A DNA stretch of 64,000 nt from Ricordea florida (taxonomy: Eukaryota; Cnidaria; Anthozoa; Corallimorpharia; Ricordeidae): contig OX453275.1 in assembly GCA_949710005.1 (NCBI GenBank), positions 5,663,469-5,727,468 on the forward strand. Reading direction: 5' to 3'. The notes below the pieces were generated by a model. The model made no database searches. It saw only the letters and a list, made by a program, of their open reading frames with translations, and was not told the origin of the DNA. Positions 27,801 to 35,765 of the stretch are shown piece after piece (position 1 is the first letter of the stretch; the number at the start of each line of letters is the position of its first letter). Position numbers and translations under genes: made by a program.

Positions 27801-30800
27801 TCAAGTTCAATGGAAAACACAGCGAACCTTTATCACTTATCAAGGCGACCTTTTATCACTGCTCGCGCTCGCAAAAAATCGCAGTGCTCGCACGCTCGCA
27901 AATGTTCGCAAAGACCATTTGTCACCCCTACTGTGTGGATTAAACGACATGCGAAAAATTGGTGATCTTTGAAACGCTTCCCTTTTAAAAACCCCTAACT
28001 AGTTTGATTTTTGGTGGAACCTTATAGTATCACGAATACATGTTCCGTTTCTCATGAAAATCATTCCCTTTGGCAGATCAGTCGAATCAATATGAAAATA
28101 TAAGACCTTTTCATGTACTTTAGTAATGGTGTGTAATACTTTGAAAAATCACACGCTATTGAGGAGCTTAAAGTTCTAACACACAGTCTTGAAAATAAAG
28201 GACATATTCTACGAGAACAGTTTCTGCGGTCTCTTAGTGTAGATTTTCTAAGCATACTTCGATTTATTTACAGTTATCTTTTATAATATTAAATTATGGA
28301 AGCGAAGGATAAAGTTAAGATATAAGTTGTCTGGTATTGTCCTCTTTGGTTAGCCATAACAAACTGCATTTAATTTTATGTACTAGTTATGTAAGTGTGC
28401 TGATCATAGGATATTCCCGACATTCTTTGTTTCTCGTTCGTGCCACTAAACACGGGCACAAGCGTGGAATATCCCACAAGTTTTCAGTGTCAGGATCAAT
28501 GGCCTATTTTTCAACTCCTTTTGATAACTAACGTGGCTTAAAGTAACAAAGAAATCAAATTCTCTTTGGCTTCACAAACGAGACAGCAGCAAAGAACTAA
28601 CAAGAGGGCTGGCTTCTTAGGATAAAAAATCCGTTCATAAAACGCAACGCTTGAACTCTAACCGGGCTATTCAGCTGAGCAAAACGAAACACTGTGTTTC
28701 TAAAATATGATACAGCCGCATTCTCAAGATGAAATAAACGTAACGTTTGCCCGCTAAGATACGGCTAGTTTCTCCCCTATTCGCAACCAATTTTACACGC
28801 TTAAGTCTACTCGTTTCGAAATGAGTTACGATTTTATTTTAATACGAGAGAGAATATACACAAATTATGGCCGTTTGGTCAACGGTAAATGCACTAGGTA
28901 AATGCACTAGGTAAAACACACTTTTCCTTTTCAAAAATTCAATGCACGTTGTTTCTCGGTTATCTTTTTTCTCGAAGGTATTTGTAAAATCTGCCTGCCA
29001 TTAGTGAACAGCAGATTCGTGTCACAAATCGTTCGCAAGAAAAACAAACACTTGTTTTTAAATTGATAAGGAATATAACAAAAAAAGGATTATAAACCCA
29101 AGTGAAGCATCCGTTGCAGCAATGAACAGAATTCTTGATATATATAAAGAAATAATGATTCGCTAGCTAACTCGTTTGAATGAGATGTGAATATAAACTC
29201 ATCCAATAAAAACTTCAGCTACATCAATCTTTCCAAAATCTCTGAGAATTAGCTGATGATGTAATTTCCATGCGTTGTAAATTAAGTTTCCACTAATGAT
29301 TTCAAACGTTCAGGCAATTTTCTCTCGGGTGAAAAACCTTGAGTAGAAAACAAATCGCAAGGAAGTTTGGCCCAGACGAAAGTTCCAGAGGTATTTATTT
29401 TCATTTTGCTTGAGGCAAACTGAACGCCATGTTCTGCCGCTGACAAATCACCCACTCGTATGCTGCCTTTTAGGACACTGCGATAGTTGAGACTAACCAG
29501 CGCCATATTACTACAGGTTTAGTGCATTAGTTTACGTCAGACACGTGATCTTAAACACGCGAAGATTCAACTGCATGTAGTTTCAATCAAAACACAGACA
29601 AAATGGCGGTACATGTTTCCGGTCTCTAAACCACAAAAACTCTCAATAAAGTAATGATGCCCTATCAGAATAAACCAATTGTTGTGTCAGGGGGTTTTAA
29701 ATACAACATCAATCGAAAAAAAAGCTGTTTAGTTTAACTCTTTTCCCGGCATATCCTGTAAATTGAGATTTCCGTAGCTATTTGAGAAACACGTATAGCT
29801 CGAAAATAAATGGTTTCCGTGCGGTAGACCCCTGACTGAAAGCTAAACCCATGTCCTTCAAACGTACAAAAACACGATACTTTGTCCTATATACATTTTG
29901 GGCAGAAAATCCATTTTAGGTCGGTTTGAGAAGGAAGTTTTTAAAATAGTTGATCTTGTTTGTTTGTGGAATTAACGCCAGTTTCCTGCCTTGGATGAAA
30001 CAAGCTACGTTGCTGTTTTTAAACATGAACAGCTGAAAACGAGATTCACCGAAGAAACCTTGCAAGGTTACATTCACAAAAAGTTTTCGTTATCATTAAA
30101 ACTTTCGCGTTAACTCGACATCTCAGCTGAGTAGAAAAACTGAACTTTGGCCATCGCCGTTGACTGTTAGACGTGTTCCAGCCTGTCGCCAAAAAACGAG
30201 CGAAATTGCCTTAAACGGTAAAATATTGAGTCGAGAAAAAAACAATAAAAGGTTGAAGCGTTTTGAGGCTATAGGTGAAACATTACAGCATGTTTAGTTG
30301 GTGAAAATCTAATCAACAGTACTGCGCCCAGGGTAATCATTAAATTTACAGAGGAGTTCTTACGTTTTCATCCGTGGGATCAAACCATGCAGTGTGACCA
30401 TTCATTAGAAGGCTACTGGACTGAACTATGCTACTGTCTGTTTTAATCGACAGTGAGGTTCTTACTTTTAAAATCTGTCGATCTAACCATGAAGTGAGAC
30501 CATTTGTTAGAAAGCTACTGAACAGTATTGCACTACAATACCGTCTGTTTTACAGTAAATATTAAGTTCTAACTTCTTCATTCTTGGATCGGATAAAACA
30601 ATGCAATGTGAAAATATACTGTTTGTTTGTTTCTCCTGATCGTTACACAGTGGGCCGCTCAGTCATTTCCAAACCGGTCCTGAAATTTTTAATGAGATTG
30701 CCAAGGGTAATTAATGAAAATATCTAATAACTTTGTTACGTAGCTTGGAAGTCGAGAAGTATAAATATTAATCGACAATGGAATCGAAAAGTGGCTTTCT

Positions 30801-33730
30801 ATCAGTAATCGGCAATAAGCCGGAATGCATTTCAAGCCGCATATTACGTTTGCTTGCGTTTTTTAGTAAAACAGTACACTATAAAATCCTTATTCAATCT
30901 TTATCACTCTATATGCAATAAAATCAGTAAAAGAAATGCAATTTATGACTCAAGTGTTTCTTCAACGCCGTTTAAAATTAAGACCGAAATTTGCTGAACC
31001 TATTTGGCGTACATTTTTCAAGAAAACTCTAAATATGCGACCAACTGGCGACTAGGGAAAGCGGATAATATGAGATCCTCAGATTTCTAGAAGTCAAACG
31101 TGCGGCCACTTTTATCCTTCGCACTAAACAAATCGGACCAAAAGAAAAGAGAGACTGTTCATGGTGAACTTGAACACAACTTATCTATATTAACTTTCTA
31201 GTTTACATTTGCCGAATGTTAATGTTATTAGATCTAAAGAAGCGTAATTCAGGTCGAAAGGTGAAGGTTAAACCAGCGACAATGGAAGAAACTAGAAAAA
31301 TCCACGGCTGTTATCTGCGAAAATTCATTGATGAAGAAAACATGTTTTCCTGTCAAAGGTAACACTTTTCTAGTTCTTGTGGTTGGGTTTGGCTTGCAAG
31401 ATAAACCCCACATAACGTAAATAAAATCTCAAAAAAATGATCTTTTGCAGCTTGCGGGCGTTGTTGAAATAATATTTCGCATGCTTGTTTCCCTCTTGGG
31501 AACTCATCTTAGCGTAGTTTGCGACAATTAAATCTCTAAAAACAACACAACGGGCATTCTATTAATCCATGCAACACGAAATGTCTTTTGTATTATTAAG
31601 ATTCATCTCGGAGTGAGTCGTTTTTGTCGCGAACAAAAACCTAGACTGCATTACAATACAAGACGATGTCGACAGATGTTCCGTTCATCAGTCAAATCTT
31701 CTGCACTGAAACCGGTGCGTCCTTATTTCTATCGTGATTTCGTCTTGAGTTTGACCTCGAAGGCTATCCCATTTCGCGCTTAGCCCAGCAAGATATCCTG
31801 AAATTTATATCTCTGTGACGACGGAAAGGAAATACTGCGCTGACTCTAAAAATGCGGCAAGACGAAAAGGGATTTACCTGGCGCAAGCTTGGAAAGAAAC
31901 CTCACATTTGTAAAAAAAAAAAATCCCTCGGTAGCGCTAGTATATACATAAGGATAATCATTATACCAAGTCGTCCGGTTAATAGGTTTGCACGACTTAT
32001 AATTTAAAAATGGTATTCAGAACGTAGGTAGAGGAAGATAGACGACTTAAAAGTTAATGAATTGGGTGCAAGTTACGAAGTATTTCTAGTAGGCTAAACT
32101 AAACTAATTGTCTTTAAATGAATACTTACAACTTTTGGAGCTTGGTAAAGTTGACAAACGCTAAATTGGGCATCTCGCTTATCTTATTGTCACTCAAATC
32201 TCTGAAATGGATAATATTCCAGTTTAAATTAGCAAAACAAACAACACTATTCACAGAATTGACGTCCTTAAGTAAGCGCCGACAAAATTTAGGGCATAGC
32301 ACGAAACAGAATTGACGCAAAACAGCGCTAATACTTTATATCTTTACCTCGAGGGTCAAAATTTGCGCGTATTTTCAAGCCGGGAATTCGGCCTTTTGCG
32401 ACTCCAAATTTCTTAGGGCCCCCCACATGTAAGAAAACCACAAGAATTCACGTCAACAACGATAGCAAAAACCTTCTCTATAACAGCGGATTGAAAACAT
32501 AGAGACGAGACGGTCTCACACTCGAGTGAAAGAAATGCGTAGCCGATTTCTTGAAATTTTTCTAATTTTGCAGCTTTGTTTTTGAGGTCAACCTCCCTAG
32601 TTAGAGGCATTTCCTATTAGTCATTCATTCTTGGCTCAGTAGTGAATAATACTTCGTCAAAACAGAGCCAAAAGCGACATGTTAAGTGTTATAAGCAAAC
32701 ACTTGAATCGCTCAACGATGCTAAAAATGTAGCCTAATGGGTGCGTTAGTTTACCATTATATTCGCTTATAAAATGCCACGGCCTTTACACGGAAAGTTC
32801 TGTCGATTAATTGCTTTATAGCTTGACCGTTGAATACTCTGTTGTGATACACCCGTCTTATACAGTAGAAACCATTCAACAACTGATTTCGGTAGTTTCC
32901 TAGATAAAGAAGGATAGCTTCTCTTCGTTGTTTGTGGAGTTAAGTTTGATTAAGTGAGAATTGTATGCGATGAAGGACTTGAAAATCACCAGAAAAAAAA
33001 AATAGAAACAATGCCTACGTTTTAGATTAAGGAGAAGGAATCCAATTATTGTTGCTAGTCCAAAAGATTTCTTATCTACGGGAGAAAAGCACGCGAAATC
33101 AGCACAGACCCTTAAACAATTTTGATGCGAACTTTGATAAAGATGTGATTAGGAAAGTTCATGCGAATTGCAACGCAGCGACCTTCAAAGTATGCAGCGG
33201 AGAACTGTGCCCGAACGGGAAAATTAGAGAAGTCTGCGTCCAGTTGAGAGAGTAAAACAACCAAGGATTGTCTACAGAACAACACAAGGTGTGGTGCTGA
33301 GATGTGCAGAGTACAGACTTATGAAGTACACGACAAACTCCGAACGTGATCTAGTAAAACGGAGCTTGCTATTTTTAACCTCATTGACACTTTGAAGAGT
33401 TACGCTGTACGTGTCAGTAAGAAAACCAAAAGCAAAAAGAAATCCCCATTTGTAAAGTACTGGATTACAAGCCAGTTATCGTAGAATTAAGACACTAAAC
33501 ATCAACAGAGAAACCGTGCAAACTTACATGCGTGTGGCATTGATCGTAAATCCTGTAGGGATCTTTGTAAGATTGCGTCTTGAACAATCAACGCGTTCCA
33601 GTTTATTGTCGCATAAACATGGTCCGCATTCAACAAAGCTTCTTCTAGCATTGGCTTTGTTTCTGCTCACTTCGATGGAAAATAGAACGAATAACGCTAC
33701 CATCAGTCGCCATGACACAGCCATTGTCAA
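4632..33730 (-). CDS. LGR: LRR-containing G-protein-coupled receptor (LGR), type-A transmembrane domain; whole gene, 18 coding exons
   Basis: Coding exons, 5' to 3': 33730-33528, 32201-32130, 19543-19472, 18332-18264, 17260-17189, 14253-14182, 13767-13696, 13125-13054, 12936-12868, 12530-12459, 11904-11833, 11721-11656, 11272-11201, 10072-10007, 9674-9606, 8827-8756, 7424-7353 and 6228-4632. All junctions are AG/GT and all introns are phase 2. Lengths sum to 2931 nt, giving 976 residues and a stop. Order: signal peptide, Cys-rich LRR N-cap, about 17 LRRs, CC-motif hinge, 7TM, cytoplasmic tail. No LDLa module was seen, which argues against the relaxin-receptor class. ERY at TM3, a CWAP motif in TM6 and NSCANPFLY in TM7 match FSH/LH/TSH-receptor-type LGRs. 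The protein should act at the plasma membrane as a hormone-type receptor; the ligand is unknown. One exon per LRR plus a single 7TM exon is the usual architecture of vertebrate hormone-receptor genes. Confidence 0.93.
7140..7265. repeat. Fragment of the GCTAACG-hairpin repeat family
   Basis: Contains TTACGTTTCGAGCGTTAGCC, then TTCTGACGAAGGGCTAACGT and a TTTTACCTTACGG end, matching the subterminal hairpin of the inverted-repeat family at 16.9 and 48.0 kb. Confidence 0.65.
7353..7424 (-). CDS. LGR: LGR exon 17: single LRR (residues 421-444)
   Basis: 72 nt, TTTTAAG acceptor and GTAGGT donor. Encodes NLAENKIRRIEDDAFAPFEM then IKKL. A foldback element begins only 36 bp beyond the acceptor side. 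Confidence 0.92.
7460..8312. mobile_element. Foldback element with ~355 bp inverted arms
   Basis: Left arm 7460-7811 and right arm 7953-8312 are near-perfect reverse complements (one ~8 bp indel, few substitutions) around a 141 bp spacer. The ends read CACAGGCGGCCC and GGGCCGCCTGTG. ATTGTTA flanks both sides (7453-7459 and 8313-8319), a 7 bp target-site duplication. No transposase is encoded. It lies in the LGR intron between exons 16 and 17. Confidence 0.9.
8756..8827 (-). CDS. LGR: LGR exon 16: single LRR (residues 397-420)
   Basis: 72 nt, TTCCAG acceptor and GTAAGT donor. Encodes TLKGNEIEEIPSRTFEGVTK then LETL. Confidence 0.92.
9117..9410 (+). repeat. ~100-105 bp tandem repeat, three units
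   Basis: Units begin at 9117, 9222 and 9322 with GGTACTTGGTAGATTGAATG and contain AGGCAGTTACATGTTTCAAG. Part of the unit also appears near 262-300. It lies in the LGR intron between exons 15 and 16. Confidence 0.75.
9606..9674 (-). CDS. LGR: LGR exon 15: single LRR (residues 374-396)
   Basis: 69 nt, TCCACAG acceptor and GTAAGT donor. Encodes KIEHNKIRALGSSLRDMRKL then KDL. Confidence 0.88.
10007..10072 (-). CDS. LGR: LGR exon 14: short LRR (residues 352-373)
   Basis: 66 nt, TCCACAG acceptor and GTAAGT donor. Encodes NLNFNQIARIPDLSKCSSLS then IL. Confidence 0.88.
10615..11070. mobile_element. MITE with 16 bp terminal inverted repeats and 6 bp target duplication
   Basis: Termini are GAGGGTCTGAATGGGG and its reverse complement. 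TTTCTG flanks both ends (10609-10614 and 11071-11076). The interior is AT-rich and noncoding with repeated 'ttaatgtt' and 'tcggaaat' motifs. It lies in the LGR intron between exons 13 and 14. Confidence 0.82.
11201..11272 (-). CDS. LGR: LGR exon 13: single LRR (residues 328-351)
   Basis: 72 nt, TTGTAG acceptor and GTAAGT donor. Encodes TLTFSKIRELPENLCENHKN then LVDL. Confidence 0.88.
11656..11721 (-). CDS. LGR: LGR exon 12: short LRR (residues 306-327)
   Basis: 66 nt, TTACAG acceptor and GTAGGT donor. Encodes CLVNVKLEKFPNLTGTTALQ then YL. It carries an NLT sequon and lies 111 bp from exon 11. Confidence 0.85.
11833..11904 (-). CDS. LGR: LGR exon 11: single LRR (residues 282-305)
   Basis: 72 nt, TTTCAG acceptor and GTAAGT donor. 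Encodes SFTWENLISVGHSAFAFLPS then LEKL. This is a degenerate LRR core but the phase and length fit exactly. Confidence 0.85.
12120..12380. repeat. CAATTATTCACC hairpin MITE, copy 1
   Basis: AACAATTATTCACC at 12127 pairs with GGTGAATAATTGTT at 12221. The stem continues through GAGGTGAATAG and GGTAAATATCTACCAC around a CCGAGCCGCAAAGCGTCGAGG turn. The right side ends with ACCTCCGAATAAACCAATTAGAACGCGCG. It lies in an LGR intron. Confidence 0.65.
12459..12530 (-). CDS. LGR: LGR exon 10: single LRR (residues 258-281)
   Basis: 72 nt, ATACAG acceptor and GTAAGT donor. Encodes ELDGNPITDIPDFAFKGLNR then LHIL. Confidence 0.9.
12868..12936 (-). CDS. LGR: LGR exon 9: single LRR (residues 235-257)
   Basis: 69 nt, TTGCAG acceptor and GTAAGT donor. 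Encodes NLRFNRLTDLSVALKDLTNL then EQL. Only 117 bp of intron separates it from exon 8. Confidence 0.9.
13054..13125 (-). CDS. LGR: LGR exon 8: single LRR (residues 211-234)
   Basis: 72 nt, TTTAAG acceptor and GTAAGT donor. Encodes LLFLNGIEEIQEEGFKGLNS then LVSL. Confidence 0.9.
13696..13767 (-). CDS. LGR: LGR exon 7: single LRR (residues 187-210)
   Basis: 72 nt, TTTTCAG acceptor and GTATGT donor. Encodes SLDQNKIQRIRNGSFRSFSK then LQTL. It contains an NGS N-glycosylation sequon. Confidence 0.9.
14182..14253 (-). CDS. LGR: LGR exon 6: single LRR (residues 163-186)
   Basis: 72 nt, TTTAAG acceptor and GTAAGG donor. Encodes WLDDNELTEIPYAALSKLRG then VRYL. The intron separating it from exon 5 carries a LINE relic. 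Confidence 0.9.
14868..17042. mobile_element. Inverted-repeat element ('GATAATCCCAATTTC' family) nesting a LINE relic
   Basis: GAAATTGGGATAATCAAATAAATTGAT-AAGG at 14868-14898 is reverse-complementary to 17010-17042. Inside the right end is the hairpin motif GCTAACGCTCGAAACGTCAGC (16917-16982). The LINE relic fills the middle, suggesting insertion into the older element. Confidence 0.6.
14990..16680 (+). pseudogene. Non-LTR retrotransposon (LINE) reverse-transcriptase relic
   Basis: Successive frames encode RT blocks: MSPRILHEFSSVISPMLTFI, PKDWLNVMVVPVYKKSRKDN, PEDYRPMSLTCICCKIMEHV, then QHGFRAGFSCESQL, and the C-terminal blocks LVRPILEYAAPAWNP and FFPRAIKIWNQLPEDVI. It is broken by stops and frameshifts, and the conserved YADD catalytic region is disrupted. 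It resembles the CR1/L2-like group. It lies in the LGR intron between exons 5 and 6, antisense to the gene, so it is not part of the receptor. Confidence 0.85.
17189..17260 (-). CDS. LGR: LGR exon 5: single LRR (residues 139-162)
   Basis: 72 nt, TTTACAG acceptor and GTAAGT donor. Encodes YLTGNKIGSIHQDAFKHVST then VQHL. Confidence 0.9.
18264..18332 (-). CDS. LGR: LGR exon 4: single LRR (residues 116-138)
   Basis: 69 nt. Encodes SLKGNLFQSCPDFGESLESL then NEL. The acceptor is ATTTAG at 18333. A nearer CTTTCAG would give a stop in the required phase, so the longer exon is chosen. It is a weaker LRR than its neighbours, with a Cys in the variable part. Confidence 0.8.
18440..19400. repeat. ~180 bp tandem duplication, interrupted
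   Basis: Two diverged units start ACTCAGTGCAAACCAGCTGT and ACTCACTGCAAACCAATTAA and share CTTCTACAAA-GCATACCTCACAA and ACATGACCCAACGCAACCTA-like strings. The second is split by the insertion at 18796-19219. It lies in LGR intron 3. Confidence 0.6.
18796..19219. mobile_element. 424 bp insertion splitting a tandem repeat
   Basis: GCATAC occurs on both sides (18790-18795, 19220-19225), and removing the insert restores the sequence of the second ~180 bp tandem unit (18440-18795 continuing at 19226). Its right end, on the minus strand, reads CAGGGCTAAACATTGGCGG. Terminal repeats are weak and the class is unresolved. Confidence 0.65.
19472..19543 (-). CDS. LGR: LGR exon 3: single LRR (residues 92-115)
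   Basis: 72 nt, CTTTAG acceptor and GTAAGT donor. YLEGNILKKLPPDAFKGLKH then LKVL is a textbook 24-residue LRR of the typical/extracellular class. Confidence 0.92.
19915..20235 (+). repeat. MITE 'GGTCCCGAGGGAAAC', copy 1
   Basis: TATGGTCCCGAGGGAAACAG, a palindromic GTTTTCGAGGGAAAACAAAACTAACT block, AAGTGCTTTGTTATATATTT, CGGGATACATTTGAATTTGA and ATCAACCAATCAC-GTG. It shares all landmarks, in order, with 22450-22710. Confidence 0.75.
20250..20365. repeat. Diverged GCTAACG-hairpin fragment
   Basis: Contains GGAGGGCTAACGCTCGAAACG and an upstream AACGTCTCGAGCTTTAGTCC, a degraded copy of the same hairpin. Confidence 0.5.
21040..21190 (-). repeat. tRNA-derived SINE, family 2, copy 1
   Basis: On the minus strand the head reads TCCTATAGCTCAGTGGTAGA (A box), an anticodon-arm-like stem around ACTAGTAA, and GGTCGTAGGTTCGGGGAG near the B box. 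The body contains CCTGTGGCAGTACTGAAAAA. A second copy lies about 250 bp to the right in the same orientation. Confidence 0.7.
21290..21450 (-). repeat. tRNA-derived SINE, family 2, copy 2
   Basis: Has the same head (TCCTATAGCTCAGTGGTAGA, then GTCTGAACTAGTAATCAGA) and body as the copy at 21040-21190, with scattered differences. The short spacing could reflect local duplication or two insertions. Confidence 0.7.
22156..22350. mobile_element. piggyBac-like MITE flanked by TTAA
   Basis: 195 bp with ends CCCTTTAAGCCCC and GGGACTTAAGGG, flanked on each side by TTAA (22152-22155, 22351-22354). A TTAA target duplication with CCC-starting termini is the signature of piggyBac-family elements. It is non-autonomous with no transposase. 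Confidence 0.75.
22450..22710 (+). repeat. MITE 'GGTCCCGAGGGAAAC', copy 2
   Basis: Lacks the extra palindromic block of the copy at 19915 but otherwise matches (TTTCCCGAGGGACCATACAT, GTCGGGATACATTTGAATTT, GTTTTGTTGAGTGAAAGTCA). Both copies lie in LGR intron 2 or its right end, in the same orientation. Confidence 0.75.
24060..24420 (+). repeat. Degenerate short tandem array
   Basis: Strings of the type CTTTCACTCCCACAGTCAAACC, followed by a CATACAATG...TTCTAAC segment, recur about every 60-70 bp with heavy divergence. It lies in LGR intron 2. Confidence 0.45.
24855..25115. repeat. Large palindromic MITE
   Basis: A 32 bp perfect hairpin (TTTTTTCCCGTCGATTTATG... / ...CATAAATCGACGGGAAAAAA) is nested inside outer arms TATTAATCGAG / AACGAGGTTAATA. 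It is followed by GCGGGCCGTACAGTGAAGCACGGCCCGC and GACCAATCACAGCTCGCGTA. It lies in LGR intron 2. Confidence 0.7.
26770..27048 (+). repeat. tRNA-derived SINE, family 1 (full-length copy)
   Basis: A-box-like TGGCGCTGTGGTGAGAGC and B box GAGTTCGATTCCC form the tRNA-like head. The body and 3' tail match the copy at the left window edge. It lies in the long second intron of LGR, on the antisense strand. Target duplications were not obvious. Confidence 0.85.
27600..27925 (+). repeat. CTCGCAAAA-rich simple repeat
   Basis: The motif TGCTCGCAAAATT and variants (CTCGCACGCTCGCAAATG) recur irregularly. No gene was recognised. It lies in LGR intron 2. Confidence 0.5.
30350..30640 (+). repeat. CAGTAC tandem-repeat family, array 1 (diverged)
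   Basis: Roughly three degenerate units of the 106-111 bp family: GATCAAACCATGCAGTGTGACC, AAGCTACTGAACAGTATTGC and TAAGTTCTAACTTCTTCATT. It lies in LGR intron 2. Confidence 0.65.
32130..32201 (-). CDS. LGR: LGR exon 2: single LRR (residues 68-91)
   Basis: 72 nt between a TTTCAG acceptor and a GTAAGT donor, phase 2 on both sides. Encodes DLSDNKISEMPNLAFVNFTK and on to LQKL, an LRR with the LxxNxI core. It is followed by the longest intron of the gene (about 12.6 kb). Confidence 0.88.
33528..33730 (-). CDS. LGR: LGR exon 1: signal peptide and LRR N-terminal cap
   Basis: Start ATG at 33730. A basic/hydrophobic leader (MTMAVSWRLMVALFVLFSIE) is followed by a Cys-rich cap, CGPCLCDNKLERVDCS, typical of an LRRNT, then NLTKIPTGF as the start of the first repeat. 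Ends phase 2 at a GTAAGT donor. Residues 1-68. No upstream in-frame alternative was tested because 5' UTR exons cannot be called from sequence alone. Confidence 0.88.
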
Positions 33731-33990
33731 AGTGAAGTCTTTCTCTTTCTCATGACTGGGACAGATTGACTGTCGCTACTTGATCCAAAACCTTGTGTCA
33801 AGTTTCCTGTAGTTCGCGAATGGAAACCAGCACATGGCCAATCAAAATAAGAGCTATTTTTAGGGGCACGGGTTAGAGAGCAAATAACTCATGTGGTTTA
33901 CATTCGCCACTTTAATTTCTATATAAACAGTCACAGGTTCACCGACAAAACCGAAGTACGGTTTTCCAATGGTCGTTTTTCTTATGTATG
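33731..33990 (-). promoter_or_regulatory. Putative LGR promoter / 5' UTR
   Basis: Upstream flank of the LGR start codon. On the minus strand a TTTATATAG box lies about 190 nt before the ATG (near 33920), and an ATTGG (inverted CCAAT) lies near 33840. These are plausible core-promoter elements but short motifs; no initiator or transcript evidence is available. Confidence 0.25.
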
Positions 33991-35209
33991 TTGAACCATG
34001 CTGTTGTGTGGTTGTTTTGTGCGCTGAAAGTGATGTCGAAATAACAGTGACTGGTGCTTCAATCCTGTAGTATTTATCGACGACTGCTAATCATTTCGTT
34101 AAAAATATCGTTTGATCAGCAGGGGGTGGGTTACCTCCCTTCCTGGCACAACACACCATTCAACAAAACCACATCTTCGCAGCGAATTCTTGCTCATGCC
34201 CGCGAACACTGAATCGTCGATGTTAATCCCTGCATAGGTGTTCAATCTAAAGGGATTTACGGTTGACATCAAATGTGAAATCTTTCTGTTAGGTTACGCA
34301 GAGAGATCCAGATAGGCACGCGCGTTATAATGTTTTCATGATAGCCAACAAAGTTTATAATTAGCACTAAAACAAACCTTGGCTTTCATAAACATCCATG
34401 GTCACGTGACGAAACCCCTGGCAAATGATTCTACCAATAACACGCATCTAGAACTTTTCTGTTATCTCGCGTTTTTACCTTCTAAAATACTCCTCTCATT
34501 TGCTTATTGATTTGTTAACAGTTTTGATCAAATGTAGGCATTGGTTGGTAAATCATTTGCAATGAAGTTATTTTAATTGCGGTTAACCCAACTTGATGAG
34601 CTTTTGCCAAGCATAGGTGGGTGCGGAAATCAAAATATATCTTTCCCTTCGGTTCGTATCCCCGTTTGTGGTTAGAGATAAACTCGAGGAGAAAAGGCCT
34701 AATAATGGCTCAGCGAAAGTTGAAAACGGCTATGATCCAGAGTGGCTAACTAAGTACCTCACGTTCTTCACTTCGAGGAAACATAAAATACCGCAGACAT
34801 GACAAGAACTTGTGTCCCACTTCATTCTGGTTTTTTATCATGCTTACCTGTTTAGAATTCCGTATAGCTATTAAGACGCCCCCTCCAGAATGCAGTACTA
34901 GTATTTGTGTTTTTAGCAGGTGGTATAGTGTTCTAGTCACTAACCTATGCGAAAAATTTGTCAATTTAATTTATCTTGGTTAGTGCAACGGGCAAAGGTT
35001 AAATACGCAAGGCGCGCTAAGTTTCGTAAGGTTGGCGTGCAAATTTAACTAAAGCCTATTTTTGCAAGGAACGAGTGGTTTAGATTCCCAAGTGATTATT
35101 TAATTGGATGGTCTTACGTAGACGTTTGTATAAAACAGTGTCACAGTGCAGTAAAGTTGTGGTAGCTACCCCAAAGGGTTAAACTGTATTTTTTATCCAA
35201 AGGTAAAAA

Positions 35210-35765
35210 TGCGAACCAAAACCAATAGTTGCACAGGCATGTACTGTTCAGTTAATCTCTAAAACATATGTTTATACTCCATGGTTTGATCCACAGATTA
35301 AGAATGTAGAACCACAATTTTCAGTAAAACAAACAGCTGGACAAAAGTACCGCACCCTCAATAGCTTTCCCACTGAATGGTCACATTACGTGGTTTGATC
35401 CACAGATGAATTGAAAAAGTTAGAGCCACACTGTATAGTAAAACAAACAGTACCACAGTACAGTACTGTTCAGTAGCTTTCCACAGAATGGTCACACTGC
35501 ATGGTTTGATACACAGATGAAAAAGTTACAGCCACACTGTACAGTAAAACAAACAGTACCACAGTGCAGTACTGTTCAGTAGCTTTCCAAAGAATGGTCA
35601 CACTGCGTGGTTTGATCCACAGATGAAAAAGTTAGAACCACCCTGCATTGTAAAACATAGTCAGCAGCCCATCAATACTATTGATAGGCTCCTAACACAG
35701 TACAGTACCTTTCAGTAACTTTCCAAAGAATATGCATTTTATGGTCTTACTACTGAATATGCATG
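35210..35765 (-). repeat. CAGTAC tandem-repeat family, array 2
   Basis: About five units on the minus strand. Clear unit starts at 35381, 35492 and 35598 give periods of 111 and 106 bp. Each has TGGTTTGATCCACAGATGAA, AACAAACAGTACCACAGTAC and AGTAGCTTTCCAAAGAATGG. It is intergenic. Confidence 0.85.

Larger units (their letters stand above)
19544..32129 (-). other. LGR intron 2 (12.6 kb)
   Basis: The longest intron of the gene. Beyond the SINEs, MITEs and tandem repeats listed separately, I saw no exon with LRR character or AG/GT-flanked 66-72 nt coding segments. An uncharacterised 74-codon frame occurs at 29506-29282. The stretches 22.8-23.8, 25.1-26.7, 28-30.3 and 30.7-32.1 kb show nothing recognisable. 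Confidence 0.7.

Noticed and set aside
35210-35765. CRISPR-like array of regularly spaced repeats
   Set aside because: The whole 106-111 bp unit repeats, without unique spacers, and the genome is clearly eukaryotic.
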